A stretch of DNA of 64,000 nt, taken from assembly GCA_947247005.1 (NCBI GenBank), contig OX365954.1, positions 6,526,001 through 6,590,000 of the forward strand. Reading direction: 5' to 3'. Each line of letters starts with the position of its first letter. The stretch's first letter is position 1. The notes under the pieces were generated by a model. The model did not search any database and was not told where the DNA came from. It saw only the letters and a list, made by a program, of their open reading frames with translations. Below are positions 24,560 to 36,000 of this stretch, one piece after another. The stretch comes from Spisula solida (Eukaryota; Mollusca; Bivalvia; Venerida; Mactridae). The position numbers were made by a program, and so were the translations under genes.

Positions 24560-25445
24560 CGATGTTATTGACCGCCCTTCGAAATACATGTATTCAGAAC
24601 GCCATATACGTCAGTGAGAACTCCATAGAGAACTCATGGACGAGATTGAAAGCAGCCATTCACGAAACTATTGAAAAAGAGTCGCCACAAAAATGTCTGC
24701 ATCACAACATACAAACCCCTGGATGAACACTGATATCAAAAGGCTAAAAAAGCATACGACCTACGAGACAGCTAGGAACACAAAAAGAACACAGGACCAA
24801 GACACTATGCGACTGCAGTTCCATATACGATTGTCCAACATGGAGTACCTGACTTACACAGTAAGGCAGCATTACAAAGACAATTCAAGAGGAGGTTCCG
24901 GGCCTACACAAATGACCAACATGAGACTGGTGTAGCACCACTAAATAACGGGGATGGGTTTCTCCAAAGTGACAACACAGCCAGAGCAAACATCGTCAAC
25001 GACCAGTTCGTATCTGTTTTTACACATCAGAACACTTCAAACATCCCAGGTATGGGAAAAGAGCAACACACCAACTATGCCACCTACGTATATCTAATAC
25101 CAGCACGGGAGTTCTCAAGTTATTACTCAACCCCAAGACTAATAAAGCCACATGACCAGACGAAATCACAATCGTCATATTTACAGCGGCATCTACGGGA
25201 TTAATCCCCACATTGGCTAACATTTTCCAACTGTCACTTAACCTTAGTGAAGTGCAACAAGATTGGGAGGAAGCATCATAGTCCCACTATTCAAGAAAGG
25301 AGAGATACACCAGACGTCCAACTATACATACCCGTGTCCTGACATCTATCACATGTTTAACTGCTAAAACAAATAGTTCATAGCAGCATCATGACACACT
25401 TTGACAAGCATGACGTGTTGATTGACGACCAGCACGGATTTTAAT
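24560..25445 (+). pseudogene. CR1/L2-like LINE, EN-RT linker and RT fingers, inverted half
   Basis: The plus strand in several frames reads ENSWTRLKAAIHETIEKE, TPWMNTDIKRLKKKAYDLR, LSNMEYLTYTVRQHYK, LLNPKTNKATxPDEIT, NIFQLSLNLSEVQQDWE, PLFKKGE and DDQHGF. These are the linker and first RT motifs (KA.GPD, PIFKKG, QHGF) of CR1/L2-like elements, broken by frameshifts and stops. It ends where the minus-strand fragment would continue, so both belong to one copy. Confidence 0.72.
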
Positions 25446-25449
25446 TAAT

Positions 25450-26605
25450 TGTATAATCAGTTGTCCGAACTCGATTTAGAGTTGTCCCGGACGCCGTACT
25501 TTATTTAGGAAACGCCGTTCTTGTAAGACCCGACTTCTTACCACAATACAAGAGATACATTTGTAGCCTTCAAAACTGCCAAGTGAAGACATAATTATGT
25601 ATGTTATTCTATTAGACTTTGTCAAAGCTGTTTTCTAACCATCCCTCAACGCCAATTGATATTTTAGAAAGTTTTCATAAAAGTTTATCTACTCGTTTGT
25701 TTCCATCACTCCTCCTGACAACAAAGATTTCCCGTAAACTTAAACTAAACAACGTAAATTTATGTTTATATAAAGTCACAATGGCTGCTAAAACGTACAT
25801 TTGTTTTTAAGGTCACGTGCTCATGCATGAAGTACCACGTGAGTACTTTAGGCACTTCGTTGTAAATGTAAACGAGCTCCAGAATTCAGTAGTTGTAACT
25901 GTGCTTATTTAGACATTTAACACAGACGTGTAAAAAGGAATGCCATAATTTTGATTTTTTGGGGATAAAATATTGTGAATGCATATTGATTCCTAAGATG
26001 TTCATACATAAACTGTATGTTTATGGAATGGTCAGCTGTTTGTTAGTTAATATTGTTTCTGCTACTGATGGGGGTAAGTACATTTATAATACATAAAAAT
26101 AGTTTATGATTGTATGCTAGATGATATTAACTTATTTCCGAATAAATCAAATTTGGCTGGTTTTATTCGTTAGCACAGGGGGTAAATAATGCTACGACTT
26201 TTCTTTTAAACTTGAAAACTCGAATACGAGATACTTTCAAAATTACAGTTCTACACTTACTGACTCAACAAGGGCTTTATTTTACAGAAGCATACGTAGT
26301 TTTAATTTCAACATTATTTTAACAATCTCAATATCCGAAAATATCGAGTGTCATTTACAAAACTAAGGCCGGTTTCATCACATCATTTAGAAATAGAAAA
26401 GAGTCGATGGAAACCGCTACGTGGAAACACAATATGAGCGTCTATGTAAAAAATGCGCTAATTTGATATGCAATTTTTTTATAATATCGCTATTTATCTA
26501 TGCATATTCATGTTTTATTCATAAATTTAGTAATGTCAATCCGGATGTGTAATACTTTTTCTTGTTATGCAGTATCATTACATGTAAAATAAATAAAAAA
26601 TTGAT
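25450..26605. other. intergenic, nothing recognised
   Basis: AT-rich DNA with short open frames only. No splice-bounded conserved coding block, RNA gene or repeat boundary was found. Confidence 0.4.
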
Positions 26606-26606
26606 T

Positions 26607-28195
26607 GTACATGTATGTAGATAATCGAATCCTATAAGTACATGTATGAAGGTAACCGACTCATATAAGTACATGTATGTAGATAATCGAATCATATAAG
26701 TACATGTATGTAGATAATCGAATCCTATAAGTACATGTATGAAGATAATCGAATCCTATAAGTACATGTATGAAGATAATCGAATCCTATCAGTACATGT
26801 ATGAAGATAATCGAATCATATAAGTACATGTATGTAGATAATGATATCGAATCCTATAAGTACATGTATGAAGATAATCGAACCCTAGAAGTGCATGTAT
26901 GTAGGTAATGTTATCGAATCCTTTGAGTACATGTATGAAGATAATCGAATCCTATAAGTACATGTATGAAGATAATCGAATCCTATAAGTACATGTATGA
27001 AGATAATCGAATCCTATCAGTACATGTATGAAGATAATCGAATCATATAAGTACATGTATGTAGATAATGATATCGAATCCTATAAGTACATGTATGAAG
27101 ATAATCGAACCCTAGAAGTACATGTATGTAGGTAATGTTATCGAATCCTTTGAGTACATGTATGAAGATAATCGAATCATATAAGTACATGTATGAAGAT
27201 AATCGAATCATATAAGTACATGTATGTAGATAATGTTATCGAATCCTTTAAGTACATGTATGAAGAAAATCGAATCCTATAAGTACATGTATGAAGATAA
27301 TCGAATCCTATCAGTACATGTATGAAGATAATCGAATCATATAAGTACATGTATGTAGATAATGATATCGAATCCTATAAGTACATGTATGAAGATAATC
27401 GAACCCTAGAAGTACACGTATGTAGGTAATGTTATCGAATCCTTTGAGTACATGTATGAAGATAATCGAATCATATAAGTACATGTATGTAGATAATGTT
27501 ATCGAATCCTTTAAGTACATGTATGAAGATAATCGAATCCTATAAGTACATGTATGAAGATAATCGAATCCTATAAGTACATGTATGAAGATAATCGAAT
27601 CATATAAGTACATGTATGTAGATAATGATATCGAATCCTATAAGTACATGTATGAAGATAATCGAACCCTAGAAGTACACGTATGTAGGTAATGTTATCG
27701 AATCCTTTGAGTACATGTATGAAGATAATCGAATCATATAAGTACATGTATGAAGATAATCGAATCATATAAGTACATGTATGTAGATAATGTTATCGAA
27801 TCCTTTAAGTACATGTATGAAGATAATCAAATCCTATAAGTACATGTATGAAGATAATCGAATCATATAAGTACATGTATGTAGATAATGTTATCGAATC
27901 CTTTGAGTACATGTATGAAGATAATCGAATCATATAAGTACATATATGATGATAATCGAATCATATAAGTACATATATGAAGATAATCGAATCATATAAG
28001 TACATGTATGAAGATAATCGAATCATATAAGTACATGTATGAAGATAATCGAATCATATAAGTACATGTATGAAGATAATCGAATCATATAAGTACATAT
28101 ATGAAGATAATCGAATCATAGAAGTACACGTGTGAAGATAATCGAATCCTATTTATGTAAGCACATGTATGTAGGTTAATCGAATCTTATTGTAC
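26607..28195 (+). repeat. 31-bp satellite array, ~1.6 kb, with higher-order structure
   Basis: The basic unit is GTACATGTATGAAGATAATC followed by GAATCCTATAA (31 bp; for example successive units at 26701 and 26732). A longer variant with GATAATGATATCGAATC or GATAATGTTATCGAATC recurs in blocks of about 230-290 bp (near 26838, 27067, 27360 and 27625), a higher-order repeat. The right third is homogeneous basic units, degenerating after 28130. Open frames on the minus strand across it are by-products of the unit not containing a stop. Confidence 0.95.
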
Positions 28196-28321
28196 ATGTA
28201 GGATATCGAATCAGGCCTAAACGTACTTTTTTAAACAAAAACAAGTATAGGGCCTACATATATAAACTATAAAGGTATCAAAATACTACAGACAATAGTA
28301 CAAATAATAAATCAAAATACG

Positions 28322-28887
28322 AGGGTTGTTCAAATTGGAATGCAACTAACCCGTAAACATGTATACTTGATAGATTCTAATAAAGCTAGCCTTTGATCCA
28401 ATTGCAGTATTCATCACCGATATAAATGCGAAGTTTCAATCAGATAATCCATTTTAAAATTTTAGTTTTATCATTCCTAGGTACACTGTGCATATACTGG
28501 ACATGAGCTAAACCGAGATCTTAACATACCTGGTATTTTTCCGACGATACAATTTAAGAGTCGTTTGAAGCAAATAAAGATCACTAGGGACAATGTCTGA
28601 CAAAACGGATGGCTGAAATCTCAAGAACCTTCACGCTTCCCAGAAAGTCGCGTTAAGGGCTGCTGCATGTATAGGTCCAATGCTCCACAACAGCATGCCA
28701 TCCTTCACACATGTGGCTTGGCAGCGATTATTTCTTCCATTGTTACAGTTACACTGAACGGATTTTAAAATGTGAGGTGTCAATTTGAAGCTAATAAAAT
28801 TATCTTTATACAGTTCACTATTTTAAAAAACAATTCATTGATACAAGAAATATAAAGCATCACTTGCATTCCAATTTGAACAACCCT
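28322..28887. mobile_element. mariner-like TIR element, 566 bp
   Basis: Perfect 24-bp inverted termini (28322-28345 and 28864-28887, outer AGGGTTGTTCAAATTGG). The GGTTGTTCAAA-type end resembles mariner-family termini. No target duplication is obvious and no transposase is recognised in the 520-bp interior. Probably a non-autonomous or internally deleted copy. Confidence 0.7.
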
Positions 28888-29512
28888 GGTAAAACACGAA
28901 AACATAAAATACAATACATTTGCCTGAACTAATTAATAAACATAGCTTGTATATAATATGACGTTAATTAAAGATAAATGGTATAACATATTTGCATGTT
29001 TTACTTTACAATTCATGTTTAAAACAATTAATAAAAATTCAAAAAAGTGAGTTTTCAGCTTTTCTTGAAACTATCAATAGACTCGGAAGTTCGAATTTCA
29101 GTTAGAAAAGTGTTCTACAACTTCTGTCATTGAAAGTTTGATATCTGTTAAAATGAACGACGTAACAACAGACGATCTCAAACCCTGTCTCCTAGGAACT
29201 TGTTGATTCAAATATTCTATCAGATATGGCGGTGCCTTGCCTACATGCCAGTTGTTTATGAAGCATAATCATTTGAATGTAATCCAAGCTTTTGCTGGGA
29301 CCAATGCAGCTAAAATAGTAATAAGGTGTTTAATCTTCTATGGGACGCCGTTTAACTATTTTTACACCATACTTATCTTATTACTATGCTAGAGTTTGTG
29401 CATGCATAACGAGCTATTCTTATGGCATATTTGTATTTTAATACATTTTTTGGTTGTTTTAAATAATGTAAAATGAACCTATTTACAGAAAAAATAAAAT
29501 CAAATGATAGGC
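28888..29512. other. intergenic, nothing recognised
   Basis: AT-rich, no repeat boundary or conserved coding block seen. Confidence 0.4.
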
Positions 29513-29665
29513 CTGGGCTGGTATTCAATATTGGTCTTACTTTACTTAAGAACAAGGATAACCAATCAGATCACACCATATTAAACTCTTGGTCAGTAAC
29601 AGGCGATATGATTGGTTATCCTTATTCTCAAACTAGATAAGATCAATATTGAATATAACCCCTTG
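29513..29665. repeat. palindromic MITE, copy A
   Basis: About 153 bp with inverted ends (GGTATTCAATATTGGTCTTA against TAAGATCAATATTGAATA) and the central block GTCAGTAACAGGCGATATGATTGG. Close relative of 30663-30814. Confidence 0.8.
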
Positions 29666-29715
29666 ACATAAAATCTCGCGTGCATGTGCGCATACAAGGC
29701 AGTGTTATAAACATG

Positions 29716-29925
29716 TACTGTCCCTGATGGCACCTAAAGTGTCAGTTAATATGGCTCGTGATACACCCTTTTCTGCTGAGCACAGTACTGTCCCTGATGG
29801 CACCTAAAATGTCAGTTAATATGGCTCGTGATACACCCTTTTCTGCTGAGCACAGTACTGTCCCTGATGGCACCTAAAGTGTCAGTTAATATGGCTCGTG
29901 ATACACCCTTTTCTGCTGAGCACAT
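29716..29925 (+). repeat. 70-bp tandem triplication
   Basis: Three almost identical 70-bp units starting TACTGTCCCTGATGGCACC at 29716, 29786 and 29856; the second differs by A for G (CTAAAATG). Noncoding; recent by its identity. Confidence 0.95.
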
Positions 29926-30662
29926 GTATTATTCTCGATTCACTTTTCTCACCATTCGGCTATCTCTGAATGGAATACATTGTATGTTTAGGTCCGTGGA
30001 AGGACATTTTCCATTGCAAGATTTGTGTATGTATAAATAACTCACACAAACCTTACAATGGAACCATACAAACACAGGCTCTCGGTGCGTTTTTAGGGTC
30101 CGACAAACATTATACATGTTTGTTTTTAACCAGCTTTTAAAAAAAATAATTGTACAAAGAATATTTTTTATATGTAAATATCATAGTCCAGCCCATCAAC
30201 TGCGTATGTTTGGTTAAATGTCAAATCGCGAGTATTCCCTGATTAGAGTGAGACGATCACCGAAAATGATGATGATGATGACATGTACTCTAAACACTAC
30301 ATTACTGTTCAGAGTATAATGTTGTTGACACATCGATAGCCTTGGTACATACATTGAACATCTAAAATACATTCGTGACTGTTTTAATGTCAAACAATAG
30401 TTCACTACACATAGTGTTGATGTATGTATAGTTCACATATAAAAAAGTGCGTGACGTTATTTGTCAGTTGTTTATTTTTTATAGGCTACCTAGCTTAGTC
30501 ATATTCAAAATACTAAGTGTTTCAGGAAGGTGATATTGATGAATGTCAACAAGTAGATATGTCAAACACATTAAAAAGTAAAAAGCATCATTTGAGCATA
30601 CATGTATTCTGCTGATAAAGTAAGCTAAATTCAAGTGCTTTGCTTTTGTTTGTTCATTTGAT

Positions 30663-30814
30663 CAGGGGTGGTATTCAATATTGATCTTACTTGACTTAAG
30701 GATAAGGACAACCAATCAGATCACACCGTATTAAACACTTGGTCAGTAACAGGCGATATGATTGGCTGTCCTTATTCTCCAATTAGATAAGATCAATATT
30801 GAATACCACCCCTG
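30663..30814. repeat. palindromic MITE, copy B
   Basis: 152 bp with perfect 27-bp inverted termini (CAGGGGTGGTATTCAATA... at both ends). The interior is also partly self-complementary (AAGGACAACCAATCAGAT against ATTGGCTGTCCTT), so the whole element can fold. Same central block as copy A. Confidence 0.88.
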
Positions 30815-32790
30815 AATTAATATTAAGTAGTTTATCCTGTTTTCTTTAAACCAAATGTGATTGGGTGGTCCATGTCTTGATTGTCTTCTATAGTTTGCCG
30901 GTCACCCTATTGCCGTTTTTCGCAAGTGATGTTGCGTACGTTGTTGGCGTTCAACGGAAAATTAACATATTTTCACTTCAGTGTTGCATAAAATTCGTTC
31001 TAGAAATACGGTTGTTTATATCTTTATATCGCAAGAAAGACAAAACAATTGCCATGCTATAGTAATAAGATCCGTATTCTATTTTCTATAACTAAAGCCA
31101 ACTTTCTATGATCTTTATTTATTACAAAAAGTAAATGTATATACATCTTACTTTTGAATTGGGTATACTTTGTACGATATAGACTTTGAATTAGGCTTTT
31201 GATATACGTCCGCAGAGCGGCAGTTTTTTCTGTCTCCGCCGGATGTCGCTCTACGGAGGTTATACTGTATACTTTTTCTAGCTACAATGTCACAAGCAAC
31301 AAAAAGTGCACACATTAAAATTATGATGTTGCTACGTGCCAAAATATTTAAAGAAGTATGTATTTTCTAAAATAACAGCGACTGCAACCTAAAAGTACAT
31401 ATATTGTCTGTAATTTTATATGAATAAGTCTTACATTAAACATAACTTTAATTTTATTCATGAGCGTTGGAAAATCTATAAAGCCAAAATGTCACACCCT
31501 TGAAATTAACGTAACGTCAGCGTCTACGTGTTCGGTAGAATCGTACTCGTTTTAGTAAAAGAGTTGATGTACTGCAGATTTCAATAATATTTGTATGAAT
31601 GAAGTATGTGTTGTAGGGTTTACGTAATTGTGATGTTTAATGATGAAATAATAAGTTTAGCGGTGTTAAAAGCGCCATTTTTCGGACGAGATTTTCGTAA
31701 CATTTTTTACTTATTTTCTCCATTGTGTACATGAATCTCGGCAAAATGTAAAACATCTACTTGTATGAAACGATAAGTGGAGTATTTTTGTTATATTTTA
31801 TTGTCGGTATAATTAAAATGTATGAGTGTAACGCTTTAATTACAACGTTTTACCATATGGCCAATCTAAAAATCGCCACATACATTGTGTTAACATGCAC
31901 TTATCAAACGAGCGGGTCGGTCAAAACCATATTTTTTACAACAACGTTTTATAAAGCAATTCCTAAATATTTAACGAATAACATATGGGGTTCACGGTAT
32001 AATTTAAAAAAATGCATTCGAAACACCCACATAATAAAATTATTCTTGTAACGCCAATAAACGTTAAAAACGATAATAATGTTGGAACCGGTAACGCTAA
32101 TGTACGTCAACAATTGAATAAAAAAGATGATGGAAAATAGGACTGGGAACAGGGAAGGCAGAACTAAACAGAAAGAGCCGGGCTCAGAAAACTGAATTAC
32201 CACAGACCACAATTACACGGCACAATGACCAACACAAAACTGAACAAGAAAATGAAAATAAACCGCTGAAAATTCTACTATACATGCATTTCGCGTTTAT
32301 TTTGCCATTGTGTATATTAACATTGTATTTGTAGTTGAATAAATTGCGTTTATTTTGTTGTTGAGTGTAATTGAGAAAGCACTGGAAATAAAAAGTGAAA
32401 TAATGAAAGCAAATGCAATGTGAAATAAGTTCAAATAAACACCCATTACAGAGACTAGGTACTTGTGAAGTCGTCTAATTGCAGGAAATTGTTCGAGTAA
32501 TGTTTGTTTGTGACAAAAACGACAGCTGTAAATATGTGCGTACTGTAATAATTTAGTTTCAACAGGACAACGTCCCAAAAACCTAACCTTATACCTGACT
32601 GAACTTAAAAGCAAGTATGGCAGCCGCTGTAATAGCAGCCGCTGTAAACGTGGCATGTCTATTGGTATAAATATTAATTGGGGATTTAATTTCGTGGTTG
32701 AGGTCATCCACAAATCCATGAAAATAAGTTCCCCCATGGATATTAATCCTTTTACAGTAAGTTACACCGTGTGACTTTTGATTATTTCAG
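30815..32790. other. intergenic upstream of the GPCR, nothing firmly recognised
   Basis: No conserved coding block. It may contain the GPCR promoter and a first exon: the first identified GPCR exon is preceded by an acceptor and is open upstream of its ATG. A minus-strand frame ending at a donor-like AA|GTAAGA (31151-31342) lacks an ATG in the proper place and was not called. Confidence 0.4.
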
Positions 32791-33099
32791 CAACAAATGA
32801 CTCAAACACAAATACAACGGAGATAGCAAAAATGACGACGCCGAAATTGCCCGCGTCCACAGTAGATTGTTCGATTCTAGAAGAAACTGGCAACTGGAAT
32901 TTCGATTACAAATACCCTCATGAAGTGATTGCAGATTTGTTATGTCGATGTCATAACATTTGCGAGGACCCTTTCGTAGCCTCACATGTGAAGGATGCTT
33001 TGCACCATTATAGATATCACCCGTTGTCAACTCTTAATAGGAAAGAGTTTATCCCAGTAGTAACCGTGTTCTCGGCCTTGTTTCTGTTTGGTGTAGCAG
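32791..33099 (+). CDS. GPCR exon 1 (N-terminus to TM1)
   Basis: Preceded by acceptor GATTATTTCAG at 32790, with the open frame continuing from 32791. The first in-frame ATG is at 32832 (AAAATGA context). I chose it as the start, but the acceptor and two upstream sequons allow a further 5' coding exon entering in phase 1. It ends GTAGCAG|GTAAAG in phase 1, within TM1. Confidence 0.75.
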
Positions 33100-36000
33100 G
33101 TAAAGAACGACTCAACTTTATATTGACCTTATATATTAATGCCATCATTTCTACGTACTATTTACCGGAGACATATGGCTAGCGTACGTTATTGTTACTC
33201 GTCGGTTACGTGGTCATTTCTCTAGTTGAGCCCTCCGGCCACGTCCTCCACATTTGGGGAAGTATTCCGTTGCTTCCTGGTTGCCTATTGATTCCATGAA
33301 AGCTTATTAGGTAAACTGACTGACAAAGCGGTTGCAAAACATCGTAAACCACACAAGAAAAGACTCACTGACAAAAGGTATACCACAAGTGGCGACCCAC
33401 GTGGTGTTGGTTGGATAAAATCACCTGTACCGTGACGGTTCGGCCTGCTTGAATTTGCAAGACGCGGTCGTCAGCTGCCTTTTCGCTGCCGTCATCATAT
33501 TGTCTGACCACCATGCTTTTGGCGATAACAGTATGCTGTACAACAAATGCTGCAAGCCAGCTGTCCGCTTTGGTCGTTTGCATTAACCATATACATGTAC
33601 CAATATCTCGGCCATCAAGTTTAACTTCAGGTGTTTGGGTTGGGGTGAAGATAAAATACATGTTTCCTACACAGCCTTCATATTATATAGGATGTACTCA
33701 TACTCATAAATGTACCTTGACGTACAATGTACGTACACATTTACAATGTACATTTAGGGACACATGCTTCCCATGAATGTAACGAAATATATGCTTGTTA
33801 TAAAGTATGTGTACAATGCCATGGTGACCACCTTACATTCCAGAATCATATCCGATAAATTCAAAATTTATCAAAAACATTTTGCATTTATGTGTGAGAA
33901 TATTTAGTGCGAGGCAAGCTTTGAGTAGTATATAATACCAGTTTATCATTGCAGGAAACGTACTTACTATCGTGATACTTTCCAAGTGGATGAACCAAGC
34001 TGGTCAAACATATACATTTATCATGGCATTGTGTTGTTCTGATCTACTGGTTCTGTGTGTATGTATGCCCATTAAGGTAGGTGTGTACATGGCCAGCATG
34101 ACGAGATGTGTCTGTGTGTATGACCATCATGACGGCATGTGTCTGTGTGTATGTCCAAAATGATGACATGTGTCTGTGTGTATGTCCATAATGATGTCAT
34201 GTGTCTTTGTGTATGATCCTCATGACGGCATGTGTCTGTGTGTATGACCATCATAACGGCACCATGACGGCATGTGTCTGTGTGTATGACCATCATGACG
34301 GCATGTGTCTGTGTGTATGACCAAAATGATGGCATGTGTCTGTGTGAATGACCATCATGACGGCATGTGTCTGTGTGTATGTCCATCATGACGGCATGTG
34401 TCTGTGTGTATGACCAAAATGATGGCATGTGTCTGTGTGAATGACCATCATGACGGCATGTGTCTGTGTGTATGACCAAAATGATGGCATGTGTCTGTGT
34501 GAATGACCATCATGACGGCATGTGTCTGTGTGTATGTCCATCATGACGGCACCATGACGGCATGTGTCTGTGTGTATGACCATCATGACGGCATGTGTCT
34601 GTGTGTATGACCAAAATGATGGCATGTGTCTGTGTGAATGACCATCATGACGGCATGTGTCTGTGTGTATGTCCATCATGACGGCACCATGACGGCATGT
34701 GTCTGTGTGTATGACCATCATGACGGCATGTGTCTGTGTGTATGACCAAAATGATGGCATGTGTCTGTGTGTATGACCATCATGACGGCATGTGTCTGTG
34801 TGTATGACCATCATGACGGCATGTGTCTGTGTGTATGACCATCATGACGGCATGTGTCTGTGTGAATGACCATCATGACGGCATGTGTCTGTGTGTATGA
34901 CCAAAATGATGGCATGTGTCTGTGTGTATGACCATCATGACGGCATGTGTCTGTGTGTATGTCCATCATGACGGCACCATGACGGCATGTGTCTGTGTGT
35001 ATGACCATCATGACGGCACCATGACGGCATGTGTCTGTGTGTATGACCATCATGACGGCATGTGTCTGTGTGTATGACCATCATGACGGCATGTGTCTGC
35101 GTGTATGACCATCATGACGGCATGTGTCTGCGTGTATGACCAACATGACGACATGTGTCTGTGTGTATGACCATCATGACGGCATGTGTCTGTGTGTATG
35201 ACCAACATGGCGACACCATGACGGCATGTGTCTGTGTGTATGACCAACATGGCGACATGTGTCTGCGTGTATGGCCACCATGACGGCATGTATCTGCGTG
35301 TATGGCCATCATGACGACATGTGTCTGTGTGTATGACCATCATGACGGCATGTGTCTGTGTGTATGGCCATCATGACGGCATGTGTCTGTGTGTATGACC
35401 ATCATGACGGCATGTGTCTGTGTGTATGACCAACATGTTATATACTTGGATGCCTGACAATGGAGGTAGGCAATAGTATGTGTATGAACATCTATGATCG
35501 GTGTATCTCTGTTGGTGATGTCGGGCAAGCGTGTATATCCTTTCCGCTACCCAATTTATTTGGGGGCTAGGAGAAATTCATGTGGACCCTATTTTCCGTT
35601 CCTGAGACGTTATTGACTTGCAGCACTGATAAAAACTCGATGCATCCGGATGCTATACATCAACAGTCCTGCCCGAAAAGGGAAAGTAGGCAAAATCGTC
35701 AACATTTCGACTAAAGGTCACCGGAAATGACGATGTGACAGTGACCCTTGCGCTAATTTTGGATCCCTTTAGGGCATTGATCCCGACCCCTTTGTCTAGC
35801 CAGCCTTATATTCCTAGTATAGAAAAATAAAAACTTTTTGGCGCTAAATGTTATTGCAATTCCACAGGGATTCGTACCGCAATGGCGGGTACGGGTGTGA
35901 ACAGTAATTTCAGTTTTGGGAAACCTACGTTCAAAGCCCTCTTTAAATGGGACCAGTGGGCCAAAACTTGTGGTGCACGACCTTGGGCTCGTAATACCTT

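Noticed and set aside
27017..27768. Minus-strand frames rich in SSYMYLYDS repeats
   Set aside because: By-products of the satellite unit, not a protein gene.
26607..28195. CRISPR-like array
   Set aside because: Repeats are contiguous with no unique spacers and the DNA is eukaryotic; this is a satellite. The same reasoning applies to the arrays at 34, 60 and 63 kb.
31151..31342. Minus-strand frame with a signal-peptide-like start ending at a donor-like AA|GTAAGA
   Set aside because: Its apparent first Met is a TTG codon. The only in-frame ATG truncates the hydrophobic segment, and no downstream exon was found.
32297..32737. 146-codon minus-strand frame upstream of the GPCR
   Set aside because: Composition is unremarkable, no family motif, no splice context; likely chance.
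32703..32790. Upstream exon with ATG near 32736 spliced by a 34-bp intron into GPCR exon 1
   Set aside because: The donor ACA|GTAAGT would join in the wrong phase and give an immediate stop; the intron would also be implausibly short.
34072..35528. Long minus-strand frames of repeated HTDTCRHDG residues
   Set aside because: They are translations of the 31-bp minisatellite; 31 bp cycles through all frames and the unit lacks stops. No start, splice or domain support.
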